NCBI RefSeq assembly: GCF_023540835.1
Contig: NZ_JALKCU010000001.1
Location: 62,001 to 126,000, forward strand
From: Marivivens geojensis
GTDB taxonomy: Bacteria > Pseudomonadota > Alphaproteobacteria > Rhodobacterales > Rhodobacteraceae
DNA length: 64,000 bases
Reading direction: 5' to 3'
The position numbers and the translations under genes are program-made. The notes below the pieces were generated by a model. It ran no database searches and was not told where the DNA came from. It saw only the letters and a program-made list of their open reading frames with translations. Positions within the stretch are counted from its first letter, which is position 1, and every line of letters begins with the position of its first letter. Positions 1-9,343 of this stretch are shown here, one piece after another.

Positions 1-1
1 T

Positions 2-208
2 CGGGGCCGCAATTGGATCGAACGCCGCGAAGCCTGCGGCACGCCGTGTCAATTGTGCAAGGTCCGCTGCAATTACAATGCGATCAAGAAGGACGGCGCA
101 ATTGCGTATTCGGAGTGTTTTCAATGCTTGGATTGCGTTCAGATTTTTGAGGATCGCAAACAATGCGTTCCACTGATCCTCGCTGATCGCAAAGGAGCAA
201 AGCCATGA
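2..208 (+). CDS. nosR: NosR C-terminal end (partial, cut by window edge)
   Basis: Only the last 68 codons are present; the gene begins before the window. They encode two cysteine clusters, CGTPCQLCKVRC and CFQCLDCV, followed by a short tail. This matches the C-terminal cytoplasmic iron-sulfur domain of NosR, the membrane flavoprotein that supports electron supply to and expression of nitrous oxide reductase. The stop codon overlaps the start of the following ApbE-family gene (ATGA), so the two are translationally coupled as at the end of a nos operon. The family call rests on the cysteine pattern and the neighbour. Confidence 0.85.
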   Translation, partial: RGRNWIERREACGTPCQLCKVRCNYNAIKKDGAIAYSECFQCLDCVQIFEDRKQCVPLILADRKGAKP

Positions 209-1086
209 TTACCCGCCGCCGTGCTCTCAAGATTTTTGCTGCCGCCGCAACCGTGCCCACGGCATCATTCGCACTGGATAGACGCTATGCGCTGGGCGCT
301 GATGTTTCGATGAATTTGCGTGGACCAGATGAAATCACCACCGCCGCTCGCGCTGCGGCTTGGACTGAAATTGATCGCATAGAAAACCTGTTTAGCCTCT
401 ACAAAGAGTCTGATTTAACCCGACTGAACCGTGATGGAGTGCTCCGCAATCCTGCGCCCGAGTTCGTTGAACTGCTGAAACTATGCGACACGATCCATCG
501 CGCAACAGGTGGTCGGTTCGATCCCACCGTGCACCCCCTTTGGCTAGCTCATGCTCACGGAGGCGACATCGCCGCCGCGAGGGCCAATACGGGGTGGCAC
601 AGAGTCGAGGTCACTCACGATTTAATTCGTCTTGCGGACGGGCAATCCCTCACGCTGAATGGCATCGCACAGGGCTATGCCACTGACCGCGTGACAAAGG
701 TACTCAAGGACCACGGGCTAACGCATGCGCTGGTCAATATCGGGGAATACAGCGCCCTTTCTGGCCCTTGGCAGCTCGGGCTCTCTGATCCTGCGTTTGG
801 GCAACTCGGTCAATTCACACTTTCAGATCGTGCAACTGCGACCTCTAGCCCCGCCGCGATGAGGCTTCCAGACGGCACGGCTCACATCATTGATCCTACG
901 GGGGCCAGCGACATTCCACAGTGGTCGACAGTTTCCGTTTGCGCGCCCAGTGCAGCAATTGCCGATGGACTATCAACAGCGCTCTGCCATGCAACAGCTG
1001 TCGAAATTCCCCTGATCGCAGCACGTCTCGACGTGCCACTCACGATCCGCCTCATTGATCTGTCGGGCAACCTTCGAACCATTTAA
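205..1086 (+). CDS. nosX: NosX/ApbE-type FAD:protein FMN transferase
   Basis: A 293-residue ApbE-family protein. The N-terminus has a twin-arginine-like start (TRRRALKIF) and a hydrophobic stretch ending near residue 23, so periplasmic export is likely. The conserved C-terminal block is visible: HIIDPTG followed by a DG-LSTAL segment about 30 residues later. ApbE proteins transfer FMN from FAD to a threonine of a target flavoprotein; NosX is the version that flavinylates NosR. Its start overlaps the nosR stop, and it is followed by a terminator-like hairpin, so it closes the nos operon. Assignment to NosX rather than another ApbE rests on position. Confidence 0.9.
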   Translation: MITRRRALKIFAAAATVPTASFALDRRYALGADVSMNLRGPDEITTAARAAAWTEIDRIENLFSLYKESDLTRLNRDGVLRNPAPEFVELLKLCDTIHRATGGRFDPTVHPLWLAHAHGGDIAAARANTGWHRVEVTHDLIRLADGQSLTLNGIAQGYATDRVTKVLKDHGLTHALVNIGEYSALSGPWQLGLSDPAFGQLGQFTLSDRATATSSPAAMRLPDGTAHIIDPTGASDIPQWSTVSVCAPSAAIADGLSTALCHATAVEIPLIAARLDVPLTIRLIDLSGNLRTI

Positions 1087-1094
1087 AACAGAAA

Positions 1095-1114
1095 GGCCCC
1101 CGTTTCCGGAGGCC
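1095..1114 (-). terminator. Terminator between convergent nosX and coxM
   Basis: A GC-rich hairpin with 7-bp arms (GGCCTCC / GGGGGCC on the minus strand, one mismatch or wobble) around a GGAAAC-like loop. On the minus strand it is followed by TTTCTGTTTT, so it fits a terminator for the cox operon. It lies between two convergent genes and may also serve nosX, though the plus side lacks a clean T-run. Confidence 0.6.
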
Positions 1115-1139
1115 AATCTTACCCAGAGGTAGTTGGGTT

Positions 1140-1925
1140 TTATTTCGCAGCAGCAACCGCACGTTTGGTCATCACCTTAATCAGGTGAGCGCGATATTCC
1201 GCGTCACCATGAAGGTCGTTGATCAAGCCATCAGCCGACGCTGTCAGACCTTCAACCGCATCCGCAGAGAAGTTCGCAGACAGTGCAGCCTCGGCCTCTT
1301 TCCAACGGAAAACACCATTTTCAGAAGCGCCTGTCACCGCAACACGAACGCCGTCCGCGTATTTGGCGACGAACACACCAACGAGGCTGAAGCGCGATGC
1401 AGGCTGAACGAACTTTTGATAGTTCGCTTTTTCCGGCACTGGGAACTTCACCGCTGTGATGATTTCGCCTTCGTTCAGGGCTGTGGTGAACAGACCTTGG
1501 AAGTAGTCATCCGCAGCGATCTCGCGGTTATTGGTGACGATGGTCGCGCCCGAAGCAAGAGCCGCAGAGGGGTAGCACGCCGACGGGTCGTTGTTAGCCA
1601 ACGAACCACCAATAGTGCCACGGCTACGGACTGCTGGGTCACCGATATTGGCCGCAAGAGCAGCAAGCGCCGGATAAGCCGATGCTTCAGCTGCGACGGT
1701 GGCGTGGGTTGTTCCACCGCCAATGGTCAAGGTTCCGCCATCGGCGCAAACCCCTTTCATTTCGTCGATCGCCGAAAGGCTAACGAGTGTGGCAGGTGCT
1801 GCCAAACGTTGTTTTAGTGTTGGGATGAGAGTTTGACCCCCACCCAATGCCTGAGCCTCATCACCAGAAAGGGCGGCGACAGCTTCGGCCACGGTTTTGG
1901 GACGGGTTACGTCAAATGCATACAT
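1140..1925 (-). CDS. coxM: Molybdenum hydroxylase FAD-binding (medium) subunit, CoxM type
   Basis: A 261-residue FAD subunit of the xanthine dehydrogenase/CO dehydrogenase family. FAD-binding signatures are seen near residues 27-33 (ALGGGQTLI) and 100-115 (RGTIGGSLANNDPSACYP). It would pass electrons from the 2Fe-2S subunit to an acceptor. It is the last gene of a minus-strand operon G-S-L-M, 14 bp after the large subunit. Length is slightly below the usual 280-290 residues, but all main motifs are present. The substrate is not shown by this subunit. Confidence 0.88.
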   Translation of the reverse strand: MYAFDVTRPKTVAEAVAALSGDEAQALGGGQTLIPTLKQRLAAPATLVSLSAIDEMKGVCADGGTLTIGGGTTHATVAAEASAYPALAALAANIGDPAVRSRGTIGGSLANNDPSACYPSAALASGATIVTNNREIAADDYFQGLFTTALNEGEIITAVKFPVPEKANYQKFVQPASRFSLVGVFVAKYADGVRVAVTGASENGVFRWKEAEAALSANFSADAVEGLTASADGLINDLHGDAEYRAHLIKVMTKRAVAAAK

Positions 1926-1939
1926 GATACGTCCTCCTC

Positions 1940-4303
1940 TTACTGGTTGATTGCTTTCCAGACGCGGTGAGGCGTCAGGGGCATGTCGATGTGCGGAACG
2001 TTCTTACCACCAGAGGCAAGAGCGTCGATGACGGCGTTCACAACTGCAGGCGGGGAACCGATGGCACCAGCCTCACCACAGCCTTTCACACCCAGCGGGT
2101 TGTGAGTGCACGGTGTGCAGCAGGAGTGGTCAACGATATAGAACGGAACGTCATCTGCACGCGGCATTGCGTAGTCCATGTAGGACGCAGATTGCAGCTG
2201 ACCGTTTTCATCATAAACCGCCGCTTCGAGAAGTGCCTGACCGATACCTTGAGCGATACCGCCATGGACCTGTCCTTCTACGATCATCGGGTTCACCACA
2301 TTACCGAAGTCATCCGCAGCAGCGAACTTCTCGATTGTGACTTTGCCGGTTTCTGGGTCAACCTCGACCTCACAGGCATATGCACCCGATGGGTAAGTAA
2401 AGTTGGCCGGATCGTAGAACGCCGTTTCTTCGAGACCTGGCTCGATGTCTTCCAGCGGGTAGTTGTGCGGGACATAGGCCGCGAGGGTAACGTCGCCCCA
2501 TGCGCATTCTTTGTCCGTACCAGCGACGCTAAATTTACCGTCCTTCAGTTCGATGTCTGCTTCAGATGCTTCCAGCAGGTGTGCTGCGATCTTTTTCGCC
2601 TTGCGAATGACCTTTTCAGCAGCACGCACCATCGCTGAACCACACACAGCAAGCGAACGGGAACCATAGGTGCCCATACCGAACGGGATCTTAGACGAGT
2701 CGCCGTGAACGATGTCCACTTGGCTTTCGTCGATACCGATCATCTCTGCGATAACCTGCGGGAAGGTGGTCTCGTGGCCCTGACCGTGGCTATGTGCACC
2801 GACCATGACCGAAATCGAACCCGTTGCGTTCACACGAACGGTAGCCGCGTCATAGAGACCTGCACGAGCGCCCAGCTGACCAACGAGGTTGGACGGTGCG
2901 ATACCGCATGCCTCAATGTAGCAGTTCACGCCCAGACCACGCCATTTGCCTTTGGCTTCAGACGCTTTGCGGCGAGCTTCGAACCCGGAAAGATCCATGA
3001 TCTCTTCCATACGGTCCATCGTCGCGATGTAGTCACCAGTATCGTATTCCACAGCAACCGGAGTTGCGTATGGGAACTGTGTGATAAAATTCTGACGACG
3101 CAGAGCAATCGGATCAACACCCAGTTCGCGTGCCGCCTTATCGACCAGACGTTCCAACTGGAACGTAGCTTCAGGACGACCGGCGCCGCGGTAGGCGTCG
3201 ACAGGAACGGTGTTGGTAAAGACCGCCTTAACGTTCACATAGATCAACGGGGTTTTGTAGTTACCCGCCATCAGCGTGCCATGGAGCCATGTCGGGACCG
3301 ACGGTGCAAAAGTGGACAGATATGCGCCCATGTTTGCATAGGTGTCCGTTCGGATCGCCATGAAGTTATTGTCGGCATCCAACGCCAGTTCAATCTTGGT
3401 CTTATGGTCGCGACCATGAGCATCCGACATGAATGCTTCGGAACGGGTCGATGTCCATTTCACCGGACGACGGATCTGACGCGATGCGAATGTAACAAAG
3501 GCTTCTTCCGCGTAATGGAAGATTTTTGTGCCGAAGCCACCGCCAACGTCAGGTGCAACAACACGCAGTTTGTGCTCTGGGATACCCAGAACAAATGCGC
3601 CCATCAAAAGACGGATAACGTGCGGGTTTTGCGAGGTGGTGTAGAGCGTCGATTCATCGTTCGCTTGGTTATAGTCACCAACAGCAACACGCGGCTCCAT
3701 TGGGTTCGCGACGAGGCGGTTGTTGATCAACTCAAGCGTGGTAACGTGCGCCGCTTTTTCGAACGCTTCGTCAACTGCCGCCTTGTTTTCTTCAACAAAA
3801 CCCCAGTCGTAGCAGAGGTTCGATGTCAGTTCGTCGTGAACCTTTGGTGCATCGGGAGCGAGTGCAGACACCATGTCCACAACAGCAGGAAGCTCTTCAA
3901 TGTCGAGTTCAATGGCTTCGGCAGCGTCACGCGCTTGCTCTTTGGTTTCAGCAATAATCGCTGCAATCGGATCGCCAACGTGACGGACCTTGCCGCGTGC
4001 CAAAACGGGGTGACCCGGTTCCTGCATCGGTTGGCCGTGACGGTCAGTGATCTGCCATCCGCACGGAAGACCGCCGACGCCCTCGAAATCCGCACCTGTA
4101 AAAATGCGAACCACGCCAGGCATGTTTTCAGCTGCCGAGGTGTCGATCGATTTGATGATGCCGTGTGCAACATCGGACCGCAGGAAATGCACGTATGTTT
4201 GGCCGTGCAGGTTGATGTCATCTGTATACTGACCTTTACCGGTCAGGAATCTTACGTCTTCGCGCCGCTTTGGGCTGGCGCCGATACCATGATCTTTAGG
4301 CAT
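1940..4303 (-). CDS. coxL: Molybdenum hydroxylase large subunit, form II CoxL-like
   Basis: A 787-residue molybdopterin-cytosine-dinucleotide subunit. [10 protein letters not shown] at about 251-260 and the catalytic-Glu region GCGEAGAIG near residue 743 are visible. The active-site loop at 370-376 reads AYRGAGR, the form II signature. True CO-oxidising form I enzymes carry AYxCSFR with the selenated cysteine. The enzyme is therefore a CODH-like hydroxylase of unknown substrate and should not be read as CO oxidation. It sits between the small and medium subunits in one operon, with an RBS (ggaggaat) before the start. Confidence 0.9.
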   Translation of the reverse strand: MPKDHGIGASPKRREDVRFLTGKGQYTDDINLHGQTYVHFLRSDVAHGIIKSIDTSAAENMPGVVRIFTGADFEGVGGLPCGWQITDRHGQPMQEPGHPVLARGKVRHVGDPIAAIIAETKEQARDAAEAIELDIEELPAVVDMVSALAPDAPKVHDELTSNLCYDWGFVEENKAAVDEAFEKAAHVTTLELINNRLVANPMEPRVAVGDYNQANDESTLYTTSQNPHVIRLLMGAFVLGIPEHKLRVVAPDVGGGFGTKIFHYAEEAFVTFASRQIRRPVKWTSTRSEAFMSDAHGRDHKTKIELALDADNNFMAIRTDTYANMGAYLSTFAPSVPTWLHGTLMAGNYKTPLIYVNVKAVFTNTVPVDAYRGAGRPEATFQLERLVDKAARELGVDPIALRRQNFITQFPYATPVAVEYDTGDYIATMDRMEEIMDLSGFEARRKASEAKGKWRGLGVNCYIEACGIAPSNLVGQLGARAGLYDAATVRVNATGSISVMVGAHSHGQGHETTFPQVIAEMIGIDESQVDIVHGDSSKIPFGMGTYGSRSLAVCGSAMVRAAEKVIRKAKKIAAHLLEASEADIELKDGKFSVAGTDKECAWGDVTLAAYVPHNYPLEDIEPGLEETAFYDPANFTYPSGAYACEVEVDPETGKVTIEKFAAADDFGNVVNPMIVEGQVHGGIAQGIGQALLEAAVYDENGQLQSASYMDYAMPRADDVPFYIVDHSCCTPCTHNPLGVKGCGEAGAIGSPPAVVNAVIDALASGGKNVPHIDMPLTPHRVWKAINQ

Positions 4304-4334
4304 TTATTCCTCCCTAGACTGTTGTCGACGCCGC

Positions 4335-4820
4335 TTACTCAGCAGCGATTGCGCTTACGTCCTGCCCGCTGGCCGCCATGATCGCCTTCACGATGTTATG
4401 GTAACCTGTGCAGCGGCAGATATTGCCTTCAAGGTGGTGACGGATCTCAGCCTCGGTGGGCTTCGGATTCACCTTCAAAAGCGACGACGCAGCCATGATC
4501 ATCCCCGGAGTGCAGAAGCCGCACTGTAGTCCGTGATGTTCCTGGAAGGATGCCTGCAGGGCCGACATTGTGCCGTCTGCGTTGCCCATACCTTCGATGG
4601 TGGTAACCGTCGCGCCGTCTGCTTCGAGCGCGAACATGGTGCAGGACTTCACCTGCAGCCCGTCCACATGCACGGTGCACGCGCCACACTGCGAGGTATC
4701 GCAACCAACGTGGGTTCCCGTCAGTCGTTGCGCATCACGTAGAAAATCTACGAGTAGCGTCCGACCTTCAACTTCGCCGCTTACGGACTTGCCGTTCACG
4801 GTCATTGTGACTTTGGTCAT
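4335..4820 (-). CDS. coxS: Molybdenum hydroxylase 2Fe-2S small subunit, CoxS type
   Basis: A 161-residue iron-sulfur subunit. The plant-ferredoxin-type cluster ([16 protein letters not shown]) lies at about residues 39-54. The second cluster ([10 protein letters not shown], then NICRCTGY) lies near 100-140. It relays electrons from the molybdenum site to the FAD subunit. It follows coxG by 26 bp and precedes coxL by 31 bp, with gggaggagaaac before the ATG. All eight expected cysteines appear to be present. Confidence 0.92.
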   Translation of the reverse strand: MTKVTMTVNGKSVSGEVEGRTLLVDFLRDAQRLTGTHVGCDTSQCGACTVHVDGLQVKSCTMFALEADGATVTTIEGMGNADGTMSALQASFQEHHGLQCGFCTPGMIMAASSLLKVNPKPTEAEIRHHLEGNICRCTGYHNIVKAIMAASGQDVSAIAAE

Positions 4821-4846
4821 GTTTCTCCTCCCTGAAACGATTGGGC

Positions 4847-5383
4847 TCAGCCGCCAAATGTGCGTTTGAGCCAGCCTTTCTTCACTTCCGCCTCGGTCGC
4901 TCCTTCTTCGACGGCTCCGCTCTCCTCAGCGGGGCCTTCGACGACCGATTGGAACTTCGTAAAAAATTCGTCTGCCAATTTACGGGCAACACCATCAATG
5001 ATCCGACTACCAAGCTGGGCAATCTTACCGCCGATCTTAGCCTCAACATCATAGGACAGCTCTGTGCCACCTTCGACCTCGGCAAGGCGCACCTTCGCGC
5101 CACCTTTGGCAAAGCCAGCGGGACCACCTTTACCTTCGCCACTAATGGTGCAGCTTTCGCCTTCGACAATGTCAGTCAACTGAACAGCGCCCTTAAAGGT
5201 CGCCTTCACCGGGCCGATTTTTTGGACAACTGTCGCCTCGAAACCTTCTTCAATTGATCCCGCCATCTCCTGACAGCCTGGTATGCAATCTTGCAGAACT
5301 TCGGGATTCAGCAATGCGGTCCAAACCTCATTTTTGGGTGCATTGATCACGCGGGAATCAGAAAGTTCCAAGGTTTCCTCCAT
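4847..5383 (-). CDS. coxG: CoxG-like SRPBCC protein
   Basis: A 178-residue protein of the CoxG branch of the START/SRPBCC fold. The start ([30 protein letters not shown]) and a middle block with GPVKATFKG and [19 protein letters not shown] are typical. The last 35 residues are acidic and low-complexity and end in [11 protein letters not shown], as in longer CoxG proteins thought to tether to the membrane. It is the first gene of the cox operon. In CO dehydrogenase systems CoxG anchors the enzyme to the membrane; that role here is inferred. Confidence 0.85.
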   Translation of the reverse strand: MEETLELSDSRVINAPKNEVWTALLNPEVLQDCIPGCQEMAGSIEEGFEATVVQKIGPVKATFKGAVQLTDIVEGESCTISGEGKGGPAGFAKGGAKVRLAEVEGGTELSYDVEAKIGGKIAQLGSRIIDGVARKLADEFFTKFQSVVEGPAEESGAVEEGATEAEVKKGWLKRTFGG

Positions 5384-5445
5384 CTTTATGCACCCAAGCT
5401 AAGCCGATGGGCGCTAACATTCATATAAGACTAAAGGGCTAGACC

Positions 5446-6354
5446 CTAACGTTCTGGGGCCAAAAAGGTCAGCCCATAGTTTTCAAAAATCTGCTCAATC
5501 TGACCGTCGCCCAAAGCAGCAACAATTGCATCGTCAACAGCGTAACTAAGGGGACGGTACGACATGTGGACCGCAACACCAACAGTCCATTTGCCAACGG
5601 CGAAATTTGGCAAAGGCGGTGCGTAAACTTCTGTCTCATCACTCGCCCAGTGTTCCAACCGTGCCAAAGGCCCCATGGCCGCGCGCACGTCACCCGCGTC
5701 AATCGCTTGCACCGCGTCGCCTACATCAGGGTAACGATGGATATTCGGAGCCGCAGCCATTCCCAACAAGTTGGTTAGGTAGAAATCAGCGATAGTGTCA
5801 TTTTCCACCCCGACTGGGTCAAAGCGGAAATAGGGCGGTGTTGGCTGACTGTCCTCGTAGAACACTGGATCATATGCGATGCCGATCGTGTCAGCGTAGA
5901 CCTGCCCCGTAAATGTCACTTGCTCGACCCGACACCCAAGATCACTGTTGTATGGAATGTGCATCATCACGTTCGCGACCGACCCGCCGACAACGGGACC
6001 TTTCCAAATCCAGTTGCGCAAATCAGCTTCGACGTTTTCGCCCGAGGTCACGTATTTAAAGCGCGGCTCGACGCCCAGCGCTTCGGCAATCAGACGGGCA
6101 ATCTCGACGTCTACACCGCGATCTTCGGCACCGTCTTTCCAGCTGTACGGGGGAAGGTCTTCGTAAACGGCGAACTCGATCCATCCACGTTCAACAATCG
6201 TGTCCAGATCTGCCCCAACATAATCGCGAGCCGTATTCTGGGGGCGTGCGCTCGGCGCGTAATCTTCGCACCGAGCATTCGCAAAATTGACCGACCCGAT
6301 TGCGAATGCAATCGCTAGAATGGAACGCGCTAGAGCGGATCGGCATTTAATCAT
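5446..6354 (-). CDS. xoxJ: XoxJ/MxaJ-like periplasmic binding protein
   Basis: A 302-residue exported protein with a signal peptide (cleavage likely after NFANA, about residue 27). It has a type II solute-binding fold of the quinoprotein dehydrogenase-associated class: IEFAVYEDLPPYSW near residue 60, GVDVEIARLIAEALG near 80. XoxJ accompanies lanthanide methanol dehydrogenases and is thought to help their maturation rather than import a solute. Its ATG overlaps the stop of the cytochrome gene upstream, so xoxG-xoxJ form a coupled pair. Confidence 0.85.
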   Translation of the reverse strand: MIKCRSALARSILAIAFAIGSVNFANARCEDYAPSARPQNTARDYVGADLDTIVERGWIEFAVYEDLPPYSWKDGAEDRGVDVEIARLIAEALGVEPRFKYVTSGENVEADLRNWIWKGPVVGGSVANVMMHIPYNSDLGCRVEQVTFTGQVYADTIGIAYDPVFYEDSQPTPPYFRFDPVGVENDTIADFYLTNLLGMAAAPNIHRYPDVGDAVQAIDAGDVRAAMGPLARLEHWASDETEVYAPPLPNFAVGKWTVGVAVHMSYRPLSYAVDDAIVAALGDGQIEQIFENYGLTFLAPER

Positions 6355-7046
6355 CAGTGCGCCGCCGACAGACCAACGGTAAGGATTTCGCCTGCATGTT
6401 TGTAGCTCTCAGGCGTATCACTGATGGAACGCGCAGCTTCCCATGCGATGGAGACAGCCACAGGTGCACCGGACAGGGTTTCGATGCTCGACGCAATTTC
6501 ATTAAGTTCGGTTTGAATGGCGGCAGCATCGCCATCACCGCCCGTAGACATCGACATGAGCAGATCACGCAACTCCATCAAGCGGGGAGCTTGATCTGTG
6601 ACCATCACGTCATCAGGACGAGTTTCGATATAGGTGCGGATCGCCCAGCCCGCTTTCTGACCGAGGATTTCACCGAACGCAGGCATCTTTGTCGTACCGT
6701 TTTGCGTATAACCGTGCTGAAAGCGCTCAACGAACCACTCGTCGCCGTATTCTTCGGCCTCAAGGAAACGAAGGTCTGGAGCAAGACCGCCGGAAATCAC
6801 GCCTAAACCGTGGCAACGTGCGCAGTTCTGGTTGTAGCCGGACGAGCCGATCTCAACAGCCTTGAGCCATACTTCGTCACCTGCTGCTTCAGCGCGGTAC
6901 GGGTTCTCACCCAACCATTCGTCACCCACATCAGGCAGAGCATCGGTATTAATCGGCTGAGGCGCCACGTCGCCATGAGCATGTGCCAGTGCCGCAACCG
7001 CGATGAATCCGGCTGCGAAAATCGACGTCTTGCGTGACGTTTTCAT
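6354..7046 (-). CDS. xoxG: XoxG-like cytochrome c
   Basis: A 230-residue exported c-type cytochrome with one haem motif, CARCH, and a later methionine region (GTTKMPAFG) that can give the axial ligand. The start at 7046 is chosen because GAGGAGG precedes it and a signal peptide follows at once (MKTSRKTSIFAAGF to AHAHG); a longer frame to 7100 lacks an RBS. It belongs to the XoxG/PedF group that takes electrons from PQQ methanol or alcohol dehydrogenases. It heads a minus-strand pair with xoxJ and is divergent from the PQQ-associated genes. Confidence 0.87.
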   Translation of the reverse strand: MKTSRKTSIFAAGFIAVAALAHAHGDVAPQPINTDALPDVGDEWLGENPYRAEAAGDEVWLKAVEIGSSGYNQNCARCHGLGVISGGLAPDLRFLEAEEYGDEWFVERFQHGYTQNGTTKMPAFGEILGQKAGWAIRTYIETRPDDVMVTDQAPRLMELRDLLMSMSTGGDGDAAAIQTELNEIASSIETLSGAPVAVSIAWEAARSISDTPESYKHAGEILTVGLSAAH

Positions 7047-7109
7047 GAGTGTTCCTCCTCGAACGCATGTTTGGCGTTTTGATTGCCATGCTCTCGTCAC
7101 ACTAATCTA

Positions 7110-7143
7110 TGCGACCTTGGTTTAAGGGGAGCCACGACGATAG
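7110..7143. promoter_or_regulatory. Putative regulator sites in the xoxG / PQQ-ABC divergent promoter
   Basis: Two variants of the motif TACGACCATRG occur here, TGCGACCTTGG at 7110-7120 and CACGACGATAG at 7133-7143, each matching 9 of 11 positions. They lie between the divergent xoxG and binding-protein genes. Better copies occur upstream of xoxF and of the Sel1-like gene, so a shared regulator of the methanol cluster is a reasonable inference. Confidence 0.4.
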
Positions 7144-7196
7144 TCGTATTCGCCTCGCCTCTCTGAGGCCCTAGGCTGCGGCTAGGGAGGATCACT

Positions 7197-8369
7197 ATGA
7201 AGACCGTAACGCGCACATTTTGCGGGCTTTTTGCGCTTTGCTTGGCTGCGCCTGTCGTTGCCGAAACCGTTGTGAATATTGCCTACCTGCGTCAAGAAAT
7301 TGACAGGCCCCCTGTTCTATCGAACCTCGATGCCGTCCCCGAAGACGAAGGAATCGCTGGTGCTTTTGTCGGACTCGAGGACAACATCACCACGGGGAAA
7401 TTCCTCGGCCAGATTTTCATGCTGGATATTCGCAGCGTCCCAGTAGGTGGCGATCTTGTGGCGGCCGCCAACGAAATTCTGGCCTCTACCGACATCATCT
7501 TGATTGATGCGCCCAGCGCAGACATGACCCAGATCGCTGATCTGGAGGCAGCTAAGGATACCTTGTTCTTTAACGTCTCGAACTACGACAACGCGCTACG
7601 GGATGAAGGATGCCGTGCAAATCTGCTGCACACACTGCCAAGTTACGCGATGCGGTCGGACGCCCTGATGCAACTCCTACAATCGCGGCGGTGGACCGAC
7701 CTCGTGATGGTGTCGGGCACCCATGAACCAGACATCGCGTTCGCAAACGCCTTGCGGCGGTCAGCGACTAAATTCGGCCTCCGGATCAGAGATGAAAAGG
7801 AATGGGTTTTCGACGCGAATATGCGCCGCGCCGCCAGCGCCGAAGTGCCTTTGTTCACCCAAGACTTTCCCAACCATGACGTGATGCTTGTCGCCGATGA
7901 AACTGGCGACTTCGCGCGGTATCTGCTGTTCAACACTTGGGAACCCGTGCTCTTGGCTGGATCCGAAGGCGCGCAACCTGTCGCGTGGTCCCCCGTGATG
8001 GAGCAATGGGGCGGCGTTCAGCTTCAAAACCGTTTCGAAGAGTATGCAGGCCGCTCAATGCGTTCGGTCGACTACGCTGCTTTCGCCGCCATTCGTGCCA
8101 TTGGCGAAGCCGTCACACGGACGGGATCAGATGATGCCTCCGTCTTGCGCGACTACATCTTATCGCCCGAATTTGAACTCGGCGCTTTCAAGGGCCGCCC
8201 GCTTTCGTTTCGGGATTGGGATGGCCAGATGCGTCAACCCATCCCTGTCGTCCACGCACATGCGGTGATCGCGGTGCCACCAATGGACGGCTTTTTACAC
8301 CCAGTTAACGAGCTCGACACACTTGGGATTGATAAACCCGAGTCCCGCTGCTCAGCGTTTACGGAGTAG
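7197..8369 (+). CDS. PQQ-dependent catabolism-associated ABC substrate-binding protein
   Basis: A 390-residue exported protein (signal peptide ending at VVA, about residue 22) of the branched-chain-amino-acid-type binding fold. It matches the subfamily found next to PQQ alcohol dehydrogenases: VNIAYLRQEIDRPPVLSNLD near the mature start and DEGCRANLLHTLPSYAMRSDAL in the middle. It is the first gene of a plus-strand operon with a YVTN beta-propeller, an ABC ATPase and a permease. What it binds is unknown; the ABC parts look like an ABC-2 exporter, so it may not act as an uptake receptor. Confidence 0.82.
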   Translation: MKTVTRTFCGLFALCLAAPVVAETVVNIAYLRQEIDRPPVLSNLDAVPEDEGIAGAFVGLEDNITTGKFLGQIFMLDIRSVPVGGDLVAAANEILASTDIILIDAPSADMTQIADLEAAKDTLFFNVSNYDNALRDEGCRANLLHTLPSYAMRSDALMQLLQSRRWTDLVMVSGTHEPDIAFANALRRSATKFGLRIRDEKEWVFDANMRRAASAEVPLFTQDFPNHDVMLVADETGDFARYLLFNTWEPVLLAGSEGAQPVAWSPVMEQWGGVQLQNRFEEYAGRSMRSVDYAAFAAIRAIGEAVTRTGSDDASVLRDYILSPEFELGAFKGRPLSFRDWDGQMRQPIPVVHAHAVIAVPPMDGFLHPVNELDTLGIDKPESRCSAFTE

Positions 8370-8372
8370 TCC

Positions 8373-9332
8373 ATGAAAAAGATTTTAATTCCCGCTTTAT
8401 TGGCAGCAAGTCCTACGATGTCTGGTGAGATTTGGGTCACCAATGAACACGACGATACTGTCAGCGTCATCGATACCGAAACCTACGAGGTCACCCGCAC
8501 AATCGAGGTAGGGGAACGCCCCCGAGGCATCACATTCTCCAAAGACTATTCGGTCGTCTATATCTGCGCATCCGACAGCGACACGGTGCAGGTTGTAGAC
8601 CCTAATACAGGCGAAATTCTACACGACCTGCCGTCAGGCGAAGATCCCGAACAATTCGCGCTGCACCCCGACAATCGGCACCTCTACATCGCCAACGAAG
8701 ACGATGCGATTGCTACCGTAGTCGATGTCGAAACCCGCAAGGTCATCGCCCAAATTGACGTAGGCATTGAACCAGAAGGCATGGCAATTTCTCCGGATGG
8801 CACGATTGCAATTACGACCTCTGAAACGACCAATATGGCGCATTGGATCAACACAGAAACGCACGAACTGTTCGCGAACACTCTGGTTGATAGCCGCCCC
8901 CGTCACGCAGAATTCACCCACGATGGAAGCCAGCTTTGGGTTAGCTCGGAAATCGGCGGAACGGTCACCGTGTTTAACGTGGCCGACCAATCGGAAATCG
9001 CAAAAGTCAGGTTCGAGATCACAGGCGTTCATCCCGACAACATCCAACCTGTCGGCTTTGAATTTACCGAAGACGGTGAAACGGTATTCGTTACTTTGGG
9101 TCCGTCGAACCATGTCGCGACGATCAACGCGAAGACCTTTGAAGTCGAAGACTACATCCTCGTGGGCCGCCGCGTCTGGCACATGGCATTCAACGACAAC
9201 AACACAGAGCTTTACACCACCAACGGCGTGTCTGGAGACGTCACGGTGATTGATGTTGCAAGCCGCACACCGATCCGCACAATCAAAGTCGGTCGGTTCC
9301 CTTGGGGCGCAGCATTTCGACCGACTGAGTAA
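8373..9332 (+). CDS. YVTN-family beta-propeller protein, PQQ-associated
   Basis: A 319-residue exported beta-propeller. About seven YVTN-like repeats are visible, beginning with GEIWVTNEHDDTVSVIDTE and recurring as TVQVVDPNTGEI, ATVVDVETRKVIAQIDVG and SGDVTVIDVASRTPIRTIKVG. A short signal peptide ends near residue 17. It starts 3 bp after the binding protein and precedes the ABC genes by 11 bp. Proteins of this class recur in PQQ dehydrogenase clusters, but their role is not established. Confidence 0.82.
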   Translation: MKKILIPALLAASPTMSGEIWVTNEHDDTVSVIDTETYEVTRTIEVGERPRGITFSKDYSVVYICASDSDTVQVVDPNTGEILHDLPSGEDPEQFALHPDNRHLYIANEDDAIATVVDVETRKVIAQIDVGIEPEGMAISPDGTIAITTSETTNMAHWINTETHELFANTLVDSRPRHAEFTHDGSQLWVSSEIGGTVTVFNVADQSEIAKVRFEITGVHPDNIQPVGFEFTEDGETVFVTLGPSNHVATINAKTFEVEDYILVGRRVWHMAFNDNNTELYTTNGVSGDVTVIDVASRTPIRTIKVGRFPWGAAFRPTE

Positions 9333-9343
9333 AGGACGACTAA

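Noticed and set aside
2705-4381. 558-residue open frame antisense to coxL
   Set aside because: It lies inside a clear molybdenum hydroxylase gene, has a shadow-like composition rich in Arg/Cys/Phe and no domain. It results from the codon use of the real gene.
1940-5383. Aerobic CO dehydrogenase proper
   Set aside because: The large subunit has the form II loop AYRGAGR and not AYxCSFR, so CO oxidation is not supported.
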